Shown here: one piece after another, positions 16,446-24,446 of the stretch
Layout of the letters: every line of letters begins with the position of its first letter
How positions within the stretch are numbered: the first letter of the stretch is position 1
Assembly (NCBI GenBank): GCA_945900455.1
Contig: CAMDJH010000017.1
Location: 1 to 42,884, forward strand
From: Akkermansia muciniphila
Lineage (GTDB): Bacteria; Verrucomicrobiota; Verrucomicrobiia; Limisphaerales; UBA9464
Reading direction: 5' to 3'
DNA length: 42,884 nt
Translations under genes and position numbers: made by a program
The notes under the pieces: generated by a model
The model's input: only the letters and a program-made list of their open reading frames with translations
What the model was told of the DNA's origin: nothing
The model's database searches: none

Positions 16446-18800
16446 CTACGACGGAGTCTCGATCGCGGTTTCCCAAAAATCCCCGACTTTTTCGGCAATT
16501 GCTTGCACGCCCTGCACGTGTTCGGGCTCCATCCACCCAGGTAATAATCGGAGGTATCGCGATTCGCGAAAACGATCGTCGATCAACAGTACCACGCCCC
16601 GATCCGTCTCCGACCGGATGACGCGGCCGACCGCCTGGAGGACGCGGTTCATCCCCGGAAACGTGTAGGCGAATTCGAAACCACTCCCCTGTCGTTGCTC
16701 AAAAAAATCGCGCACTAAATCGCGATCGAGGCAGAGCTGCGGGAGGCCAACGCCGACAATCACGGCGCCCACCAACCGTTCACCGACGAGATCAATGCCT
16801 TCACCGAACACTCCGCCCAGGACCGCGAAGCCGACCTGCGTCGGATTCGGCTCCGCCGTGAACGACGCGAGGAATCGGTCCCGCTCGGCGTCGCTCATTC
16901 GCGGTGTCTGCACCCGCGTCGCCACGGTCGGATGTAATGCTTGGAATCGGGCGAGGACTTCGCCGAGATAGTGATAGGACGGAAAATAGACGAGATAGTT
17001 GCCCGTGTGCCCCGTCACGAGTACTGCGATCGAATGAGCCACGGCGTCGTAACTGCGCGCGCGTGATTTGAAGTTGGTTGGGATTCCGTCTTCGATCAGC
17101 ACTCGGAGATGCGCGGGCGGGAAAGGGGAGTGCAGTTGCATCATCGAGTCCGCTTCACAGCCACCCAGAATTTGACGAAAGTAGTCCAGCGGCGACAGCG
17201 TCGCTGAAAAAAACACCGCTGCCGTGCCTTGATTGAGCGCCGCCCGCAGTAACCGGGATGGGTCGAGGCAAAACAGCCGCAACCGCAGCGAGTCTCGCTC
17301 CCCTTCGAGAAGGGTGACGAATCGCTCGTCATAGACGTCCGCGGTGCGAAGGAACGCGTTGACGGTGATATACAGATCCATCAATTCCTCCCGAAAAAGA
17401 GCCGGGCGATTCTGTGCGAGCCAGGACTCCGCGGTTTTCAGGAATTGACGTAGCAACGGCAGAAGTTCCTCCGGCAACTCTTTTTTCGCCGACCCCTCCA
17501 TGGCGCCCGCCTCCTTGCGCAGGGCGAGGAGGTGGGAGTTCACCTTACCCAACGCCCTGGCGCAGGCCGGCAGCGCCTCCTGAATGGAGCGGCGTGTCGC
17601 GAGCACCGCGTCCTTCCGTAGTTCGGCGGAAAACATTTCGCGGGCGCGGTCCACGAGATTATGCGCTTCGTCGACGAGAAACGCGTAGTCCCCGGACTCG
17701 TCGCCGAAGAAGCGCTTGAGCTTCGCCGCCGGATCGAACACGTGGTTGTAGTCGCCGATGACCACGTCCACCCAAAGTGCGCAATCGAGCGCGAGTTCAT
17801 GCGGGCAGACATTGTGCCGGCGTGCGACCTCTTCAAGGGTGGATCGGGTCAATGCCTCCTGCTGCAACGCGTCACGCATCGCGGGCTTGTTACGATCATA
17901 GTACCCAAGCGCGAAGGGGCACACGGCCGGATCGCACGTGCGGCCATTGTTGAAACAAATCTTGTCCTTCGCCGTCAACGTGACGCTGCGGCAACGCAGC
18001 CCGGCGTGGCGGAGATCGGCCAGCGCCTTCTCAGCGACGGCCCGGCCCGTGGTGCGCGCGGTCAGGTAGAAGACCTTGTGGATGCGCCGCTCGCCCAGCG
18101 CCTTCATCGCCGGGAATAGCACAGAAACCGTTTTGCCAAGGCCGGTCGGCGCTTCGGCGAAAAGCGTTCCGGGCCGGGCGAGCGTCCGGTAAACGGCCAC
18201 GGCGAAGCGGCGTTGACCCGGGCGATACGCGGCGAAGGGAAACCCGAGCGTCACGATGGAGGCGTCGCGGGCGCGGCACCAATCGAATTGAGCGCGCGCC
18301 CAATCCAGATACTCGTTCGTGACTCGGGCAAGAAAGGACTCCAGTTCCGCGCGCGAAAACCGCTCGTGAAATTCCGTCACCAACTCCGTGTCGAGATCGA
18401 GATACGTCAATCGCACTTCGAGGGCCGGAAGGTCTTTCTGGTGCGCGTAAATAGAGGCGTAGATTTTGCCCTGAGCCCAGTGCAGCGGACTCGCCTGCGC
18501 AGCCCACGCCCCGGCGACGGTCTTGATTTCCTCCAGCCAGATCGAGTCGCCGACGTGTAACAAGCCGTCGATGCGGCCTTTGATCTGAAGTGTGAAATCG
18601 TCTGTGACCACGCTGTGTGTCAGCGGGATCTCTTTGGTATAGCCGGCGGGCCGTTTTTTTTGGAGCCGTTGGTGGCCGCGCACGCCCGCCAAGGCCCTTG
18701 CCGGACCGGCGAACTCGCCGCGTCCGCCGAGATTGCCGGTGCGGCAGATGAACTCGACCAATTCGCGGACAGAAACACAGATGACACGAGGCGCGTCCAA
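16446..18800 (-). CDS. RecB-type nuclease fused to XPD/DinG-family helicase
   Basis: From a probable TTG start at 18800 the protein has about 784 residues. The N-terminal 200 hold a RecB/Cas4-like PD-(D/E)XK nuclease (GRIDGLLHVGDSIWLEEIKT, with the Asp and ExK pair, then WAQGKIYASIYAH). The helicase follows: Walker A AEAPTGLGKTVSVLFP, an iron-sulfur domain with four cysteines (KDKICFNNGRTCDPAVCPF and NVCPHE), DEAH box FLVDEAHNLVDRA, AVFFSATLSPLDYF, and the C-terminal motifs GGVFGEGIDLVGE and QAVGRVIRSETDRG. It should unwind 5'-3' and cut single-stranded ends in repair. The frame continues to 18899 inside the flavoprotein gene, but family likeness begins near VRELVEFICRTGNLG. It lies 17 bases behind the flavoprotein stop. 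Confidence 0.9.
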   Translation of the reverse strand: MDAPRVICVSVRELVEFICRTGNLGGRGEFAGPARALAGVRGHQRLQKKRPAGYTKEIPLTHSVVTDDFTLQIKGRIDGLLHVGDSIWLEEIKTVAGAWAAQASPLHWAQGKIYASIYAHQKDLPALEVRLTYLDLDTELVTEFHERFSRAELESFLARVTNEYLDWARAQFDWCRARDASIVTLGFPFAAYRPGQRRFAVAVYRTLARPGTLFAEAPTGLGKTVSVLFPAMKALGERRIHKVFYLTARTTGRAVAEKALADLRHAGLRCRSVTLTAKDKICFNNGRTCDPAVCPFALGYYDRNKPAMRDALQQEALTRSTLEEVARRHNVCPHELALDCALWVDVVIGDYNHVFDPAAKLKRFFGDESGDYAFLVDEAHNLVDRAREMFSAELRKDAVLATRRSIQEALPACARALGKVNSHLLALRKEAGAMEGSAKKELPEELLPLLRQFLKTAESWLAQNRPALFREELMDLYITVNAFLRTADVYDERFVTLLEGERDSLRLRLFCLDPSRLLRAALNQGTAAVFFSATLSPLDYFRQILGGCEADSMMQLHSPFPPAHLRVLIEDGIPTNFKSRARSYDAVAHSIAVLVTGHTGNYLVYFPSYHYLGEVLARFQALHPTVATRVQTPRMSDAERDRFLASFTAEPNPTQVGFAVLGGVFGEGIDLVGERLVGAVIVGVGLPQLCLDRDLVRDFFEQRQGSGFEFAYTFPGMNRVLQAVGRVIRSETDRGVVLLIDDRFRESRYLRLLPGWMEPEHVQGVQAIAEKVGDFWETAIETPS

Positions 18801-18817
18801 TCGTCGAAGAATATCCC

Positions 18818-20041
18818 TCAATGACGCGGCGAACAATCGTTCTGCTGCCGCAACCACTCCAACGCTCCGCGCGCGGCCCGGGTGCCGGTGGCAAAGCAAC
18901 CCTGCATCAGGTAACCACCGGTCGGCGCATCCCAGTCGATCATTTCACCGGCGACAAACACTCCAGGCAAGCGGCGAACCATCAGCGAGGAGTTCAGTTC
19001 GCTCCAGCGAACACCGCCCGCCGACGAGATTGCTTCGGCCAGCGGACGTGGCCCGGTAAGCTGAAGTGCGCAGCTTTTCACGGTCGCGGCGAGGGATTCG
19101 CCGGAAGTGAACGGTGCGAGTCCCGGGAGATTTTCCAGAATGGCAACGGCCGCATCGCACAAGCGCCAGCGGGAACGGGCTTCGGCGAGGAAGTTACGGC
19201 GACAGACGCCTAGTTTCTTCACGAGATGCGCGGCGGTGTGGAGGGGTTTGAAATCAATGACTATGGCCGGCACAGGCATCGCGCGCAAAACCGGGCCCAG
19301 TTGGTAAATGACGCCGCCCTCCAGCCCGTAATGGGTCACGAGTAGCTCACCTGCCACGGTGATTCCACCCGCCTGGGCCGTGATGTTCTTGAGCGGCTTG
19401 CCTTCCGCCTGAGTCCGCAGAGCGGTCGGCCAGGGGATTTCCCAACCGCAATTTGCCGGCGTCAATGCAGCGACGCCCACACCGAGTTTTTCCAGCATGG
19501 ACGTCCACCCGCCGTCGGAACCGGTTTCCGGCCACGATCCGCCGCCGAGTGCGAGAATTACCGCGTCCGCCTCGAATGTGCGGGTCTCTCCCTGGGCTTC
19601 GAAATCAACCTGCCACCGTGCTCCCGGCCGCAGCCCCGTCCACCGGTGACGCAATGCAAAATTCACCCCGGTTTGGCGAAGCCGATGCACCCATCGGCGT
19701 AAGAGCGGAGCCGCTTTGAATTCGCGGGGATAGACGCGACCACTTGTCGCCGCAAAGGTCTCCACCCCCAGTTCCGATGCCCACTGCCGCAACGCATCGG
19801 CATCGAATTCCGCGAGGAGCGTCGTCCACAATTCTCCCAACGGTCCGGGGCTGGTAAAGCGCAGGGCAAACTGTTCGCGCGGCTCGGCGTGGGTAAGATT
19901 CAGCCCACCGCGACCGGCCACGAGCAACTTCCGTCCGACAGATGGCTTGGCATCGAACAGCGTGACGGACGCGCCCGCCTCCTTAACCACTTCCGCGGCG
20001 CGCAAGCCCGCCGGGCCGCCACCGATGATCGCCGTGTTCAT
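18818..20041 (-). CDS. FAD-dependent flavoprotein, HI0933/TIGR03862 type
   Basis: The 407-residue protein begins MNTAIIGGGPAGLRAAEVVK, a Rossmann FAD loop (GxGxxG), and continues with GRKLLVAGRGGLNLTHAEP, the signature of the HI0933-like BaiN/YhiN group. The second FAD motif AVILALGGGSWPETGSDGGW and the C-terminal LPGVFVAGEMIDWDAPTGGY are also present. The length fits. Members are presumed oxidoreductases with no clear substrate. It starts 26 bases before the lipoprotein stop and is followed by the helicase, so these three minus-strand genes may be one transcript. The association with the helicase is not obviously functional. Confidence 0.92.
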   Translation of the reverse strand: MNTAIIGGGPAGLRAAEVVKEAGASVTLFDAKPSVGRKLLVAGRGGLNLTHAEPREQFALRFTSPGPLGELWTTLLAEFDADALRQWASELGVETFAATSGRVYPREFKAAPLLRRWVHRLRQTGVNFALRHRWTGLRPGARWQVDFEAQGETRTFEADAVILALGGGSWPETGSDGGWTSMLEKLGVGVAALTPANCGWEIPWPTALRTQAEGKPLKNITAQAGGITVAGELLVTHYGLEGGVIYQLGPVLRAMPVPAIVIDFKPLHTAAHLVKKLGVCRRNFLAEARSRWRLCDAAVAILENLPGLAPFTSGESLAATVKSCALQLTGPRPLAEAISSAGGVRWSELNSSLMVRRLPGVFVAGEMIDWDAPTGGYLMQGCFATGTRAARGALEWLRQQNDCSPRH

Positions 20042-20067
20042 TCCGAATCGGCGAGAACTCGGACGGC

Positions 20068-20379
20068 CTACTCGTCCACCAAGATCACCGTATAACCCAT
20101 CGGTAGGAGCTGGATCGCAAACTTCTTTCCCGGAGGAGCGGTTGGCAGGCTCGGCACGAATCCACTGGTGATCAGCTCGTTTATGTCTTTGGGAATCACT
20201 TTTCCCTTCAAGACAAAATCGTGCAAAATTTCATTGACCGCCGTCAAATTCGTGGACCCGGATTCGGCGTCCGACAGCCCTTTCTGGTTCCCTCCGGCCC
20301 CGCCCTTCTTCCCGCAACCCAAGAAGGTCATACAGATCAACAATACGAGAATTCGTCTCAAATGCCTTGGAAACTTCAT
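20068..20379 (-). CDS. Small lipoprotein, function unknown
   Basis: The 103-residue protein has a basic start and hydrophobic core (RRILVLLICMTFLGCGKKGG) with a lipobox FLGC, so Cys22 should be lipidated. The mature part contains LTAVNEILHDFVLKGK and INELITSGFVPSLPTAPPGK followed by a short beta-rich end. This layout, a helix followed by a P-x-PPGK segment, recalls small lipoproteins in Verrucomicrobia that resemble the C-terminal part of pilin-like proteins. No function can be assigned. Confidence 0.75.
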   Translation of the reverse strand: MKFPRHLRRILVLLICMTFLGCGKKGGAGGNQKGLSDAESGSTNLTAVNEILHDFVLKGKVIPKDINELITSGFVPSLPTAPPGKKFAIQLLPMGYTVILVDE

Positions 20380-20651
20380 ACGGATTAATGTTTCGGTAAA
20401 CGATTCGATGATAAGGGGCTCGCGGCGCGTCTTCCAAGGGCAATCCCGGGAACTCCTCCCGAGTCGCGTGCAACTCGGTCACTCGCTTCTAACCGCGGAG
20501 CGGTAAAATCGAAACCTTATCAAATATTCGTCTCCAGATTTGGCTTTGGCCTCGCGCTGTCAAGCGCTGTTTTCGAAGGCATTCTCCCGATGCCGGAGTG
20601 AAGATGAAGTTGGAGAAGGTCCTCGCCTCGCGCTAGAGTTTGCCAAATCGC
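20380..20651. promoter_or_regulatory. Intergenic region between lipoprotein and nucleotidyltransferase module
   Basis: No gene is supported in these 272 bases. On the plus strand, TTGGAG (20610-20615) is followed after 17 bases by CTAGAG/TAGAGT, and the ATG at 20652 comes only about 12 bases later. If that promoter is used, the module's transcript would be nearly leaderless. The -35 match is weak, so this is tentative. A short GCGCT/AGCGC inverted repeat lies nearby. Confidence 0.3.
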
Positions 20652-21218
20652 ATGAGTGCGCAACAACCAACCGGCTCCGCCCTCACCCGCGAAGCCATCC
20701 TGCGCGCGCTGAGTTCCCTCTCCGAAGAGCTGGGCAAGCAGGACATTACCGGCGAACTCTGCCTGTTCGGCGGCACCGTGATGGTCCTCGCCTTCACCGC
20801 CCGTCTCTCGACCAAGGACGTCGACGCCCTTTTCCAACCAACGCCACTAATCCGCGACATCGCACGCCGCATCGCTGCGGAGCAAAATCTTCCTGCTGAC
20901 TGGCTCAACGACGGAGTCAAAGGCTTTGTCTCATCCCGACACGAAACCACGGCGGGAAATCTTCCGCAGTTCGCGCATCTTCGCCTGACCATGCCCGTGC
21001 CGGAATATTTGCTGGCGATGAAGTGCATGGCCGCGCGCTTGGGCGGGACAACTGGCGAGGCATCCGACGTGCCCGACATCGTATTTCTCATCCGGCATTT
21101 GCAACTCGAGTCAGCCCCCGTGGTGCTCGAAATTGTGGCGCAGTATTATCCGGCCAATCGCATTCCGGTGAAGACGCAGTATCTGGTCGAGGGATTGTTT
21201 GACGAGGGCAAAGTATGA
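20652..21218 (+). CDS. DUF6036-like nucleotidyltransferase-fold protein (toxin candidate)
   Basis: The 188-residue protein starts at ATG 20652 (a TTG at 20640 is less likely). It carries the nucleotidyltransferase signature GG(T/S)...DhD: LFGGTVMVLAFTARLSTKDVDALF has the GGT loop and the Asp pair D-V-D spaced as in AbiEii/MNT-type enzymes. A helical segment follows (PLIRDIARRIAAEQNLPADW), then VPEYLLAMKCMAARLG and DIVFLIRHL, as in DUF6036 proteins. Relatives transfer nucleotides to RNA or protein, or act as toxins. Its last four bases overlap the ATG of the next gene (ATGA), so the two are translationally coupled. No third acidic residue can be fixed by eye. Confidence 0.75.
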   Translation: MSAQQPTGSALTREAILRALSSLSEELGKQDITGELCLFGGTVMVLAFTARLSTKDVDALFQPTPLIRDIARRIAAEQNLPADWLNDGVKGFVSSRHETTAGNLPQFAHLRLTMPVPEYLLAMKCMAARLGGTTGEASDVPDIVFLIRHLQLESAPVVLEIVAQYYPANRIPVKTQYLVEGLFDEGKV

Positions 21219-21595
21219 GACCAAAAACTCTCGCCAGCGTCGCCGCGCTCGTCTCCCAGGGCGATTCCTTCGACCGTTGCCTCGCGAACTTTCTTGATGA
21301 ATTCTACGTTGCGCCGAGCGGCGCAGCGCTTGCGAAGGTCCCGGCGCTCCTTGCGCCGCAGTTCGGCGAGCTCGGCCATGTCCAGGATGCCTACCTCGCC
21401 GCCACCGCCGAAGAACTGGCCCGCCGCTTCGCGCTGTCGCAGCCGGGCTGGACGGCCGGAGAAACCCGCCAACTTCATCGCCCGTGGTTCGCCACCCCGA
21501 TGGCCGCATTGCGCGCAGTGCTCCTGCTGGAAAGCCCGCCCGGCTTCCGCTCCCGCAATCTATTCGTGAGCGAGAACGCCCTGACACGGGCGTGA
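21215..21595 (+). CDS. Small conserved-type partner of the nucleotidyltransferase
   Basis: The 126-residue protein is not one I can name. It is helical and polar, without a signal or membrane segment. Landmarks are FLDEFYVAPSGAALAKVPAL, HVQDAYLAATAEELARRFAL, HRPWFATPMAALRAVLLLES and a C-terminal FRSRNLFVSENALTRA. From memory, small proteins with this PWFA...LLxESPxxFRxRNLFVSxNALxR ending sit beside DUF6036-type genes in other bacteria; a database search should confirm that. Overlap with the upstream gene and its small size suggest an antitoxin or obligate partner. No helix-turn-helix is obvious. Confidence 0.65.
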   Translation: MRPKTLASVAALVSQGDSFDRCLANFLDEFYVAPSGAALAKVPALLAPQFGELGHVQDAYLAATAEELARRFALSQPGWTAGETRQLHRPWFATPMAALRAVLLLESPPGFRSRNLFVSENALTRA

Positions 21596-21616
21596 AAAGG
21601 AATTTCCGGAGTTACA

Positions 21617-21638
21617 TCGGATCGAGTGTTTAATCCGA
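21617..21638. terminator. Weak hairpin between convergent genes
   Basis: TCGGAT (21617-21622) can pair with ATCCGA (21633-21638) across a 10-base loop, between the stop of the partner gene and that of the P-type ATPase gene. No T run follows, so it is at best a weak bidirectional terminator. Confidence 0.25.
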
Positions 21639-23588
21639 CTATTCTGGCTGACGGACGCACTCGGGCCGCTTGGGTTGTGCCCACAGTAATAGGGTCGAAC
21701 TCAGAACCACGCTAATGCAGCCCGCCTCCTGGAAGAGGATCGCCACGACCGGTGTGAGCATTCCCAAGCTGCCCAACACGAGACCGATCACGTTGTAGAT
21801 GATGGACAGGAATATATTGAGCTTGATGCGCCGAAGCACCGCCCGGGACATCAAGATAAAATCGACGACACGCGACAAGTCATCGTTCATGAGCGTAACA
21901 TCGGCGGTTTCAATTGCCACGTCGGTTCCGGCCGCGCCCATTGCAATCCCCACGTCCGCCAAGGCGAGTGCCGGGGCGTCATTAATTCCATCACCAATCA
22001 TGCCCACGATGTGTCCCGCATCTTGCAGTTTTTTCACGAACCCCTGCTTTTGTTCCGGCAGCAGGCTCGCCTGGAAATGTTCCACGCCAATCTGGTTCGC
22101 CACGGAACGGGCCACCAGCGGGTTGTCACCCGTCAGCATCGTGACGTTTTTGTTGCCCATGACTTGATACAAAGACGCAATGGCCGCCCGTGTTTCTGGC
22201 CGGATCTCATCCGCGATCGCTATGAGGCCCACCGCTTGCGTGCCTCGGGCCACCAGGACAGCCGTCCTTCCTTGTTGGGTTTGATCCGCGATCAGACCCT
22301 CCGCTTGGGCGGAGATCAAAATGCCTTTGTTCCCCAGGAAATCTCCTTGCCCGACCGTGATGTCCTGACCCGTCCACCGCGCGACCACTCCCCGGCCAAT
22401 CTCGACCTTGAAATCATCCGGGTCGGGCACATCCAATTCTCCCTCCCGGGCGCAGTTCAGCACCGCCTTCGCCAGAGGGTGCTCGGAATATTTTTCGGCG
22501 ACCGCCGCCATCTGCAGGACCTCTTGCTCGGCCATGCCATCCAAGGCGATCACCTCGAGCACCTTGGGCCGTCCCAGGGTGAATGTCCCGGTTTTGTCCA
22601 CGACCAGTGCATCGAGTTTTCCGGCGAGTTCGAAGAAAATACCGCCCTTCACCAGCACCCCACGACGAGCCATGTTGGAGATTCCCGCCGTCACGGCCGT
22701 CGGCGTGGCAATCGCAAAAGCGCATGGGCAGGCGACCAGCAGAATCGAAATGGCGTTTTTTATGTTCCCCGTCACGATGAAAATGGCGACGGCCAGGAGC
22801 AACACGACGGGCAGGAACCAGACCGTGAAACGGTCCGCTATATTTTGGATGGGCGCCTTGGTGCTTTGCGCCTCTTCAACCAGATGGACAATCCGGGCGA
22901 GGGTCGTGTCCGCGCCGACTTTAGTGGCCCGTGCTTCGACACGGCCAGTCAAGTTCAGGGTGCCGCCAAACATCTCGCTCCCCTTGAATTTGTCCACCGG
23001 CATGGATTCGCCGGTGATGGGCGCCTGGTTCACGCTGCTGGAACCGGTTACCACCACTCCATCCACGGGCACTCGCTCCCCGGGATTCACGATAACCACC
23101 GCCCCCACTTGGATTTCTTCAACGGGAATGACGACTTCCTCCTGCCCGCGCCGAACGGTGGCGGTTCGGGGGGTCAAATCCAGAAGGGTGCCGATGCTTT
23201 GCCGATTCTTGTCGAGGGTATAAGACTCCAGTGCCCCGACCACGACCATGATGAAGATGATGATCGCCGCTGGCCGGAACTCGCCAACGGCCAGGGTGGC
23301 GATCAGCGCCACGACGACAAATACGTTGACGGTGATCTTCCCTCGAAAAACATCCTGGAACCCCCCGAGGAACCGCTGCCACCCGCCGAAGAGCGTTGCC
23401 ACCAGCGCCAACCCCGCATTGAGGAAGACGGGGCCGATTTCCCAATGCGCCAAGGACCAGCTGGCTAAAATCAGGGCCCCCACGATGGTTGGGACCATCG
23501 TTAAGACAGCGAATTCCCGCTGGTTGTAATTGATATTCAAGGGCAATCTGAAAGCACGGCAGGAGGATTCAGATCCGTGTGCCGTCAC
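21639..23588 (-). CDS. Heavy-metal P1B-type ATPase lacking an N-terminal metal domain
   Basis: The frame gives 649 residues. The P1B core is complete: actuator PITGESMPVDK, metal-site helix LLVACPCAFAIATPTAV (CPC), phosphorylation motif VVDKTGTFTLG, SEHPLAKAV (the HP motif), MLTGDNPLVARS and MIGDGINDAPALALADVG. There is no CxxC metal-binding domain at the N-terminus; the protein goes almost directly into membrane helices. The last helices contain YN and SS residues (IIYNVIGLVLGSLG, VLSSTLLLW), which lean towards a Cu-type exporter, but Zn/Cd cannot be excluded. The GTG start at 23588 follows the miniprotein stop directly; ATG 23498 would cut off ordinary N-terminal sequence. It converges with the nucleotidyltransferase module. 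Confidence 0.9.
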   Translation of the reverse strand: MTAHGSESSCRAFRLPLNINYNQREFAVLTMVPTIVGALILASWSLAHWEIGPVFLNAGLALVATLFGGWQRFLGGFQDVFRGKITVNVFVVVALIATLAVGEFRPAAIIIFIMVVVGALESYTLDKNRQSIGTLLDLTPRTATVRRGQEEVVIPVEEIQVGAVVIVNPGERVPVDGVVVTGSSSVNQAPITGESMPVDKFKGSEMFGGTLNLTGRVEARATKVGADTTLARIVHLVEEAQSTKAPIQNIADRFTVWFLPVVLLLAVAIFIVTGNIKNAISILLVACPCAFAIATPTAVTAGISNMARRGVLVKGGIFFELAGKLDALVVDKTGTFTLGRPKVLEVIALDGMAEQEVLQMAAVAEKYSEHPLAKAVLNCAREGELDVPDPDDFKVEIGRGVVARWTGQDITVGQGDFLGNKGILISAQAEGLIADQTQQGRTAVLVARGTQAVGLIAIADEIRPETRAAIASLYQVMGNKNVTMLTGDNPLVARSVANQIGVEHFQASLLPEQKQGFVKKLQDAGHIVGMIGDGINDAPALALADVGIAMGAAGTDVAIETADVTLMNDDLSRVVDFILMSRAVLRRIKLNIFLSIIYNVIGLVLGSLGMLTPVVAILFQEAGCISVVLSSTLLLWAQPKRPECVRQPE

Positions 23589-23590
23589 TC

Positions 23591-23770
23591 CTATTTCTGA
23601 GCGGATTTGCCTGCTTCTTTCGGCATTTGGGTCGCTCGAGTTTGCGCCGGGTCGGTTGCTTTGACCGGGCCGCCGCAGGTTTCGCCAGCGCCGCAGCAGC
23701 CGCCGGTCTTAGTGAAGGACTCTCGGAGAATTGCGAAGAATCCCTTCCTGGGTTTTTTTTCGTTGTTCAT
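23591..23770 (-). CDS. 59-residue cysteine-rich miniprotein upstream of the P-ATPase
   Basis: The protein reads MNNEKKPRKGFFAILRESFT and then KTGGCCGAGETCGGPVKA, so it has a basic amphipathic head, a Gly-rich CC-x5-C cluster (Cys25, Cys26, Cys32) and a polar tail. It has no signal or membrane helix. Its stop lies two bases from the GTG of the metal ATPase, so the two genes form a pair. Because that ATPase lacks its own soluble metal-binding domain, this protein may deliver metal in trans; that is inference. The same frame is open to 23896, nearly at the expected transcription start, so a 101-residue form is possible. No Shine-Dalgarno precedes either start. Confidence 0.6.
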   Translation of the reverse strand: MNNEKKPRKGFFAILRESFTKTGGCCGAGETCGGPVKATDPAQTRATQMPKEAGKSAQK

Positions 23771-23909
23771 TTTGATTTCATTGTTTGGTTTCAAGTTGAT
23801 CGCGACGCCCGCGGCGTAGCCGGCGAACATGCGGCGGATTTCGTCCCGCACACGCCGGAAGACGGCCAAGTTTTCTTTGAGTTGCGAGCATCGCATACCC
23901 GTGCAAGGG

Positions 23910-23937
23910 AATATACCTTTATGAGAATATGTGTCAA
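23910..23937 (-). promoter_or_regulatory. Sigma-70-type promoter of miniprotein/P-ATPase pair
   Basis: On the minus strand TTGACA (23932-23937) is separated by 16 bases from TATATT (23910-23915). This is the cleanest promoter seen in the window. The stretch between is AT-rich, unlike its GC-rich surroundings, and carries ATAT repeats at both ends that might serve a metal regulator; no full operator was resolved. The predicted transcript begins near 23903 and reads the miniprotein and then the ATPase. It lies just after the methyltransferase gene, so the pair is independent of the ppsA operon. Confidence 0.7.
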
Positions 23938-23948
23938 CAGGCAGGTTG

Positions 23949-24446
23949 CTAGACCGGCTTCGGCGCGCGACGAATGCGCGGGATGAAACGCGGAACGCTG
24001 CGTTCGTAGTCCGCGTATTCGGGAAACCGCTCTCGCAACCAGCGTTCTTCGCGGCGCGCCTTGAGGAGAAAGAAGGGAATCAGTACTAGCGTCGCGACGA
24101 TTGCCGGTCCGCTTTGCCACACGAGTGCCCATCCGAGTGAGGTCAGCAGGACGCTGGTATAGAGCGGATGCCGCACGTGCGCATAGATCCCGCGTCGCAC
24201 GAGTTCTGATCCTGCGCGCGGCTTCGGAAACGGGGTGCGATTGCGCCCGAGCACGACGACTCCGGCGATGCCAGCGTAACCGCCCGCAACCAAAAACCCG
24301 GCACCCACCAAAATCCCTGGCAGTCCCGTCCAGTTGCCGTGACGCCAAACGCCAGACGCGAAGACTGCCCCCATCAAGACGGATTGAACCACGACCCATC
24401 CGCCGCCGCGCGCGTGGAAGCGGCTGAGCCTGCGGGCGTCAGCCAT
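23949..24446 (-). CDS. Isoprenylcysteine carboxyl methyltransferase (ICMT)-like membrane protein
   Basis: The 165-residue protein has four or so hydrophobic segments (VVVQSVLMGAVFASGVW, ILVGAGFLVAGGYAGIAGVV, SVLLTSLGWALVW, IVATLVLIPFFLL). Its C-terminal half carries the ICMT/PEMT signature: LVRRGIYAHVRHPLYTSVLL (G-x-Y-x-xVRHPxY), then ARREERWLRERFPEYADYER (EE...F..Y..Y). Family members methylate cysteines or lipids with SAM at the membrane. The bacterial substrate is usually unknown. The start overlaps the last eight bases of ppsA, so it is translated from the same message and may act with the ppsA/USP genes. Confidence 0.88.
   Translation of the reverse strand: MADARRLSRFHARGGGWVVVQSVLMGAVFASGVWRHGNWTGLPGILVGAGFLVAGGYAGIAGVVVLGRNRTPFPKPRAGSELVRRGIYAHVRHPLYTSVLLTSLGWALVWQSGPAIVATLVLIPFFLLKARREERWLRERFPEYADYERSVPRFIPRIRRAPKPV

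Noticed and set aside
22011-23468. 485-residue plus-strand open frame opposite the P-type ATPase
   Set aside because: His/Asp/Gln-rich shadow without family motifs; the ATPase on the other strand has all its signature motifs.
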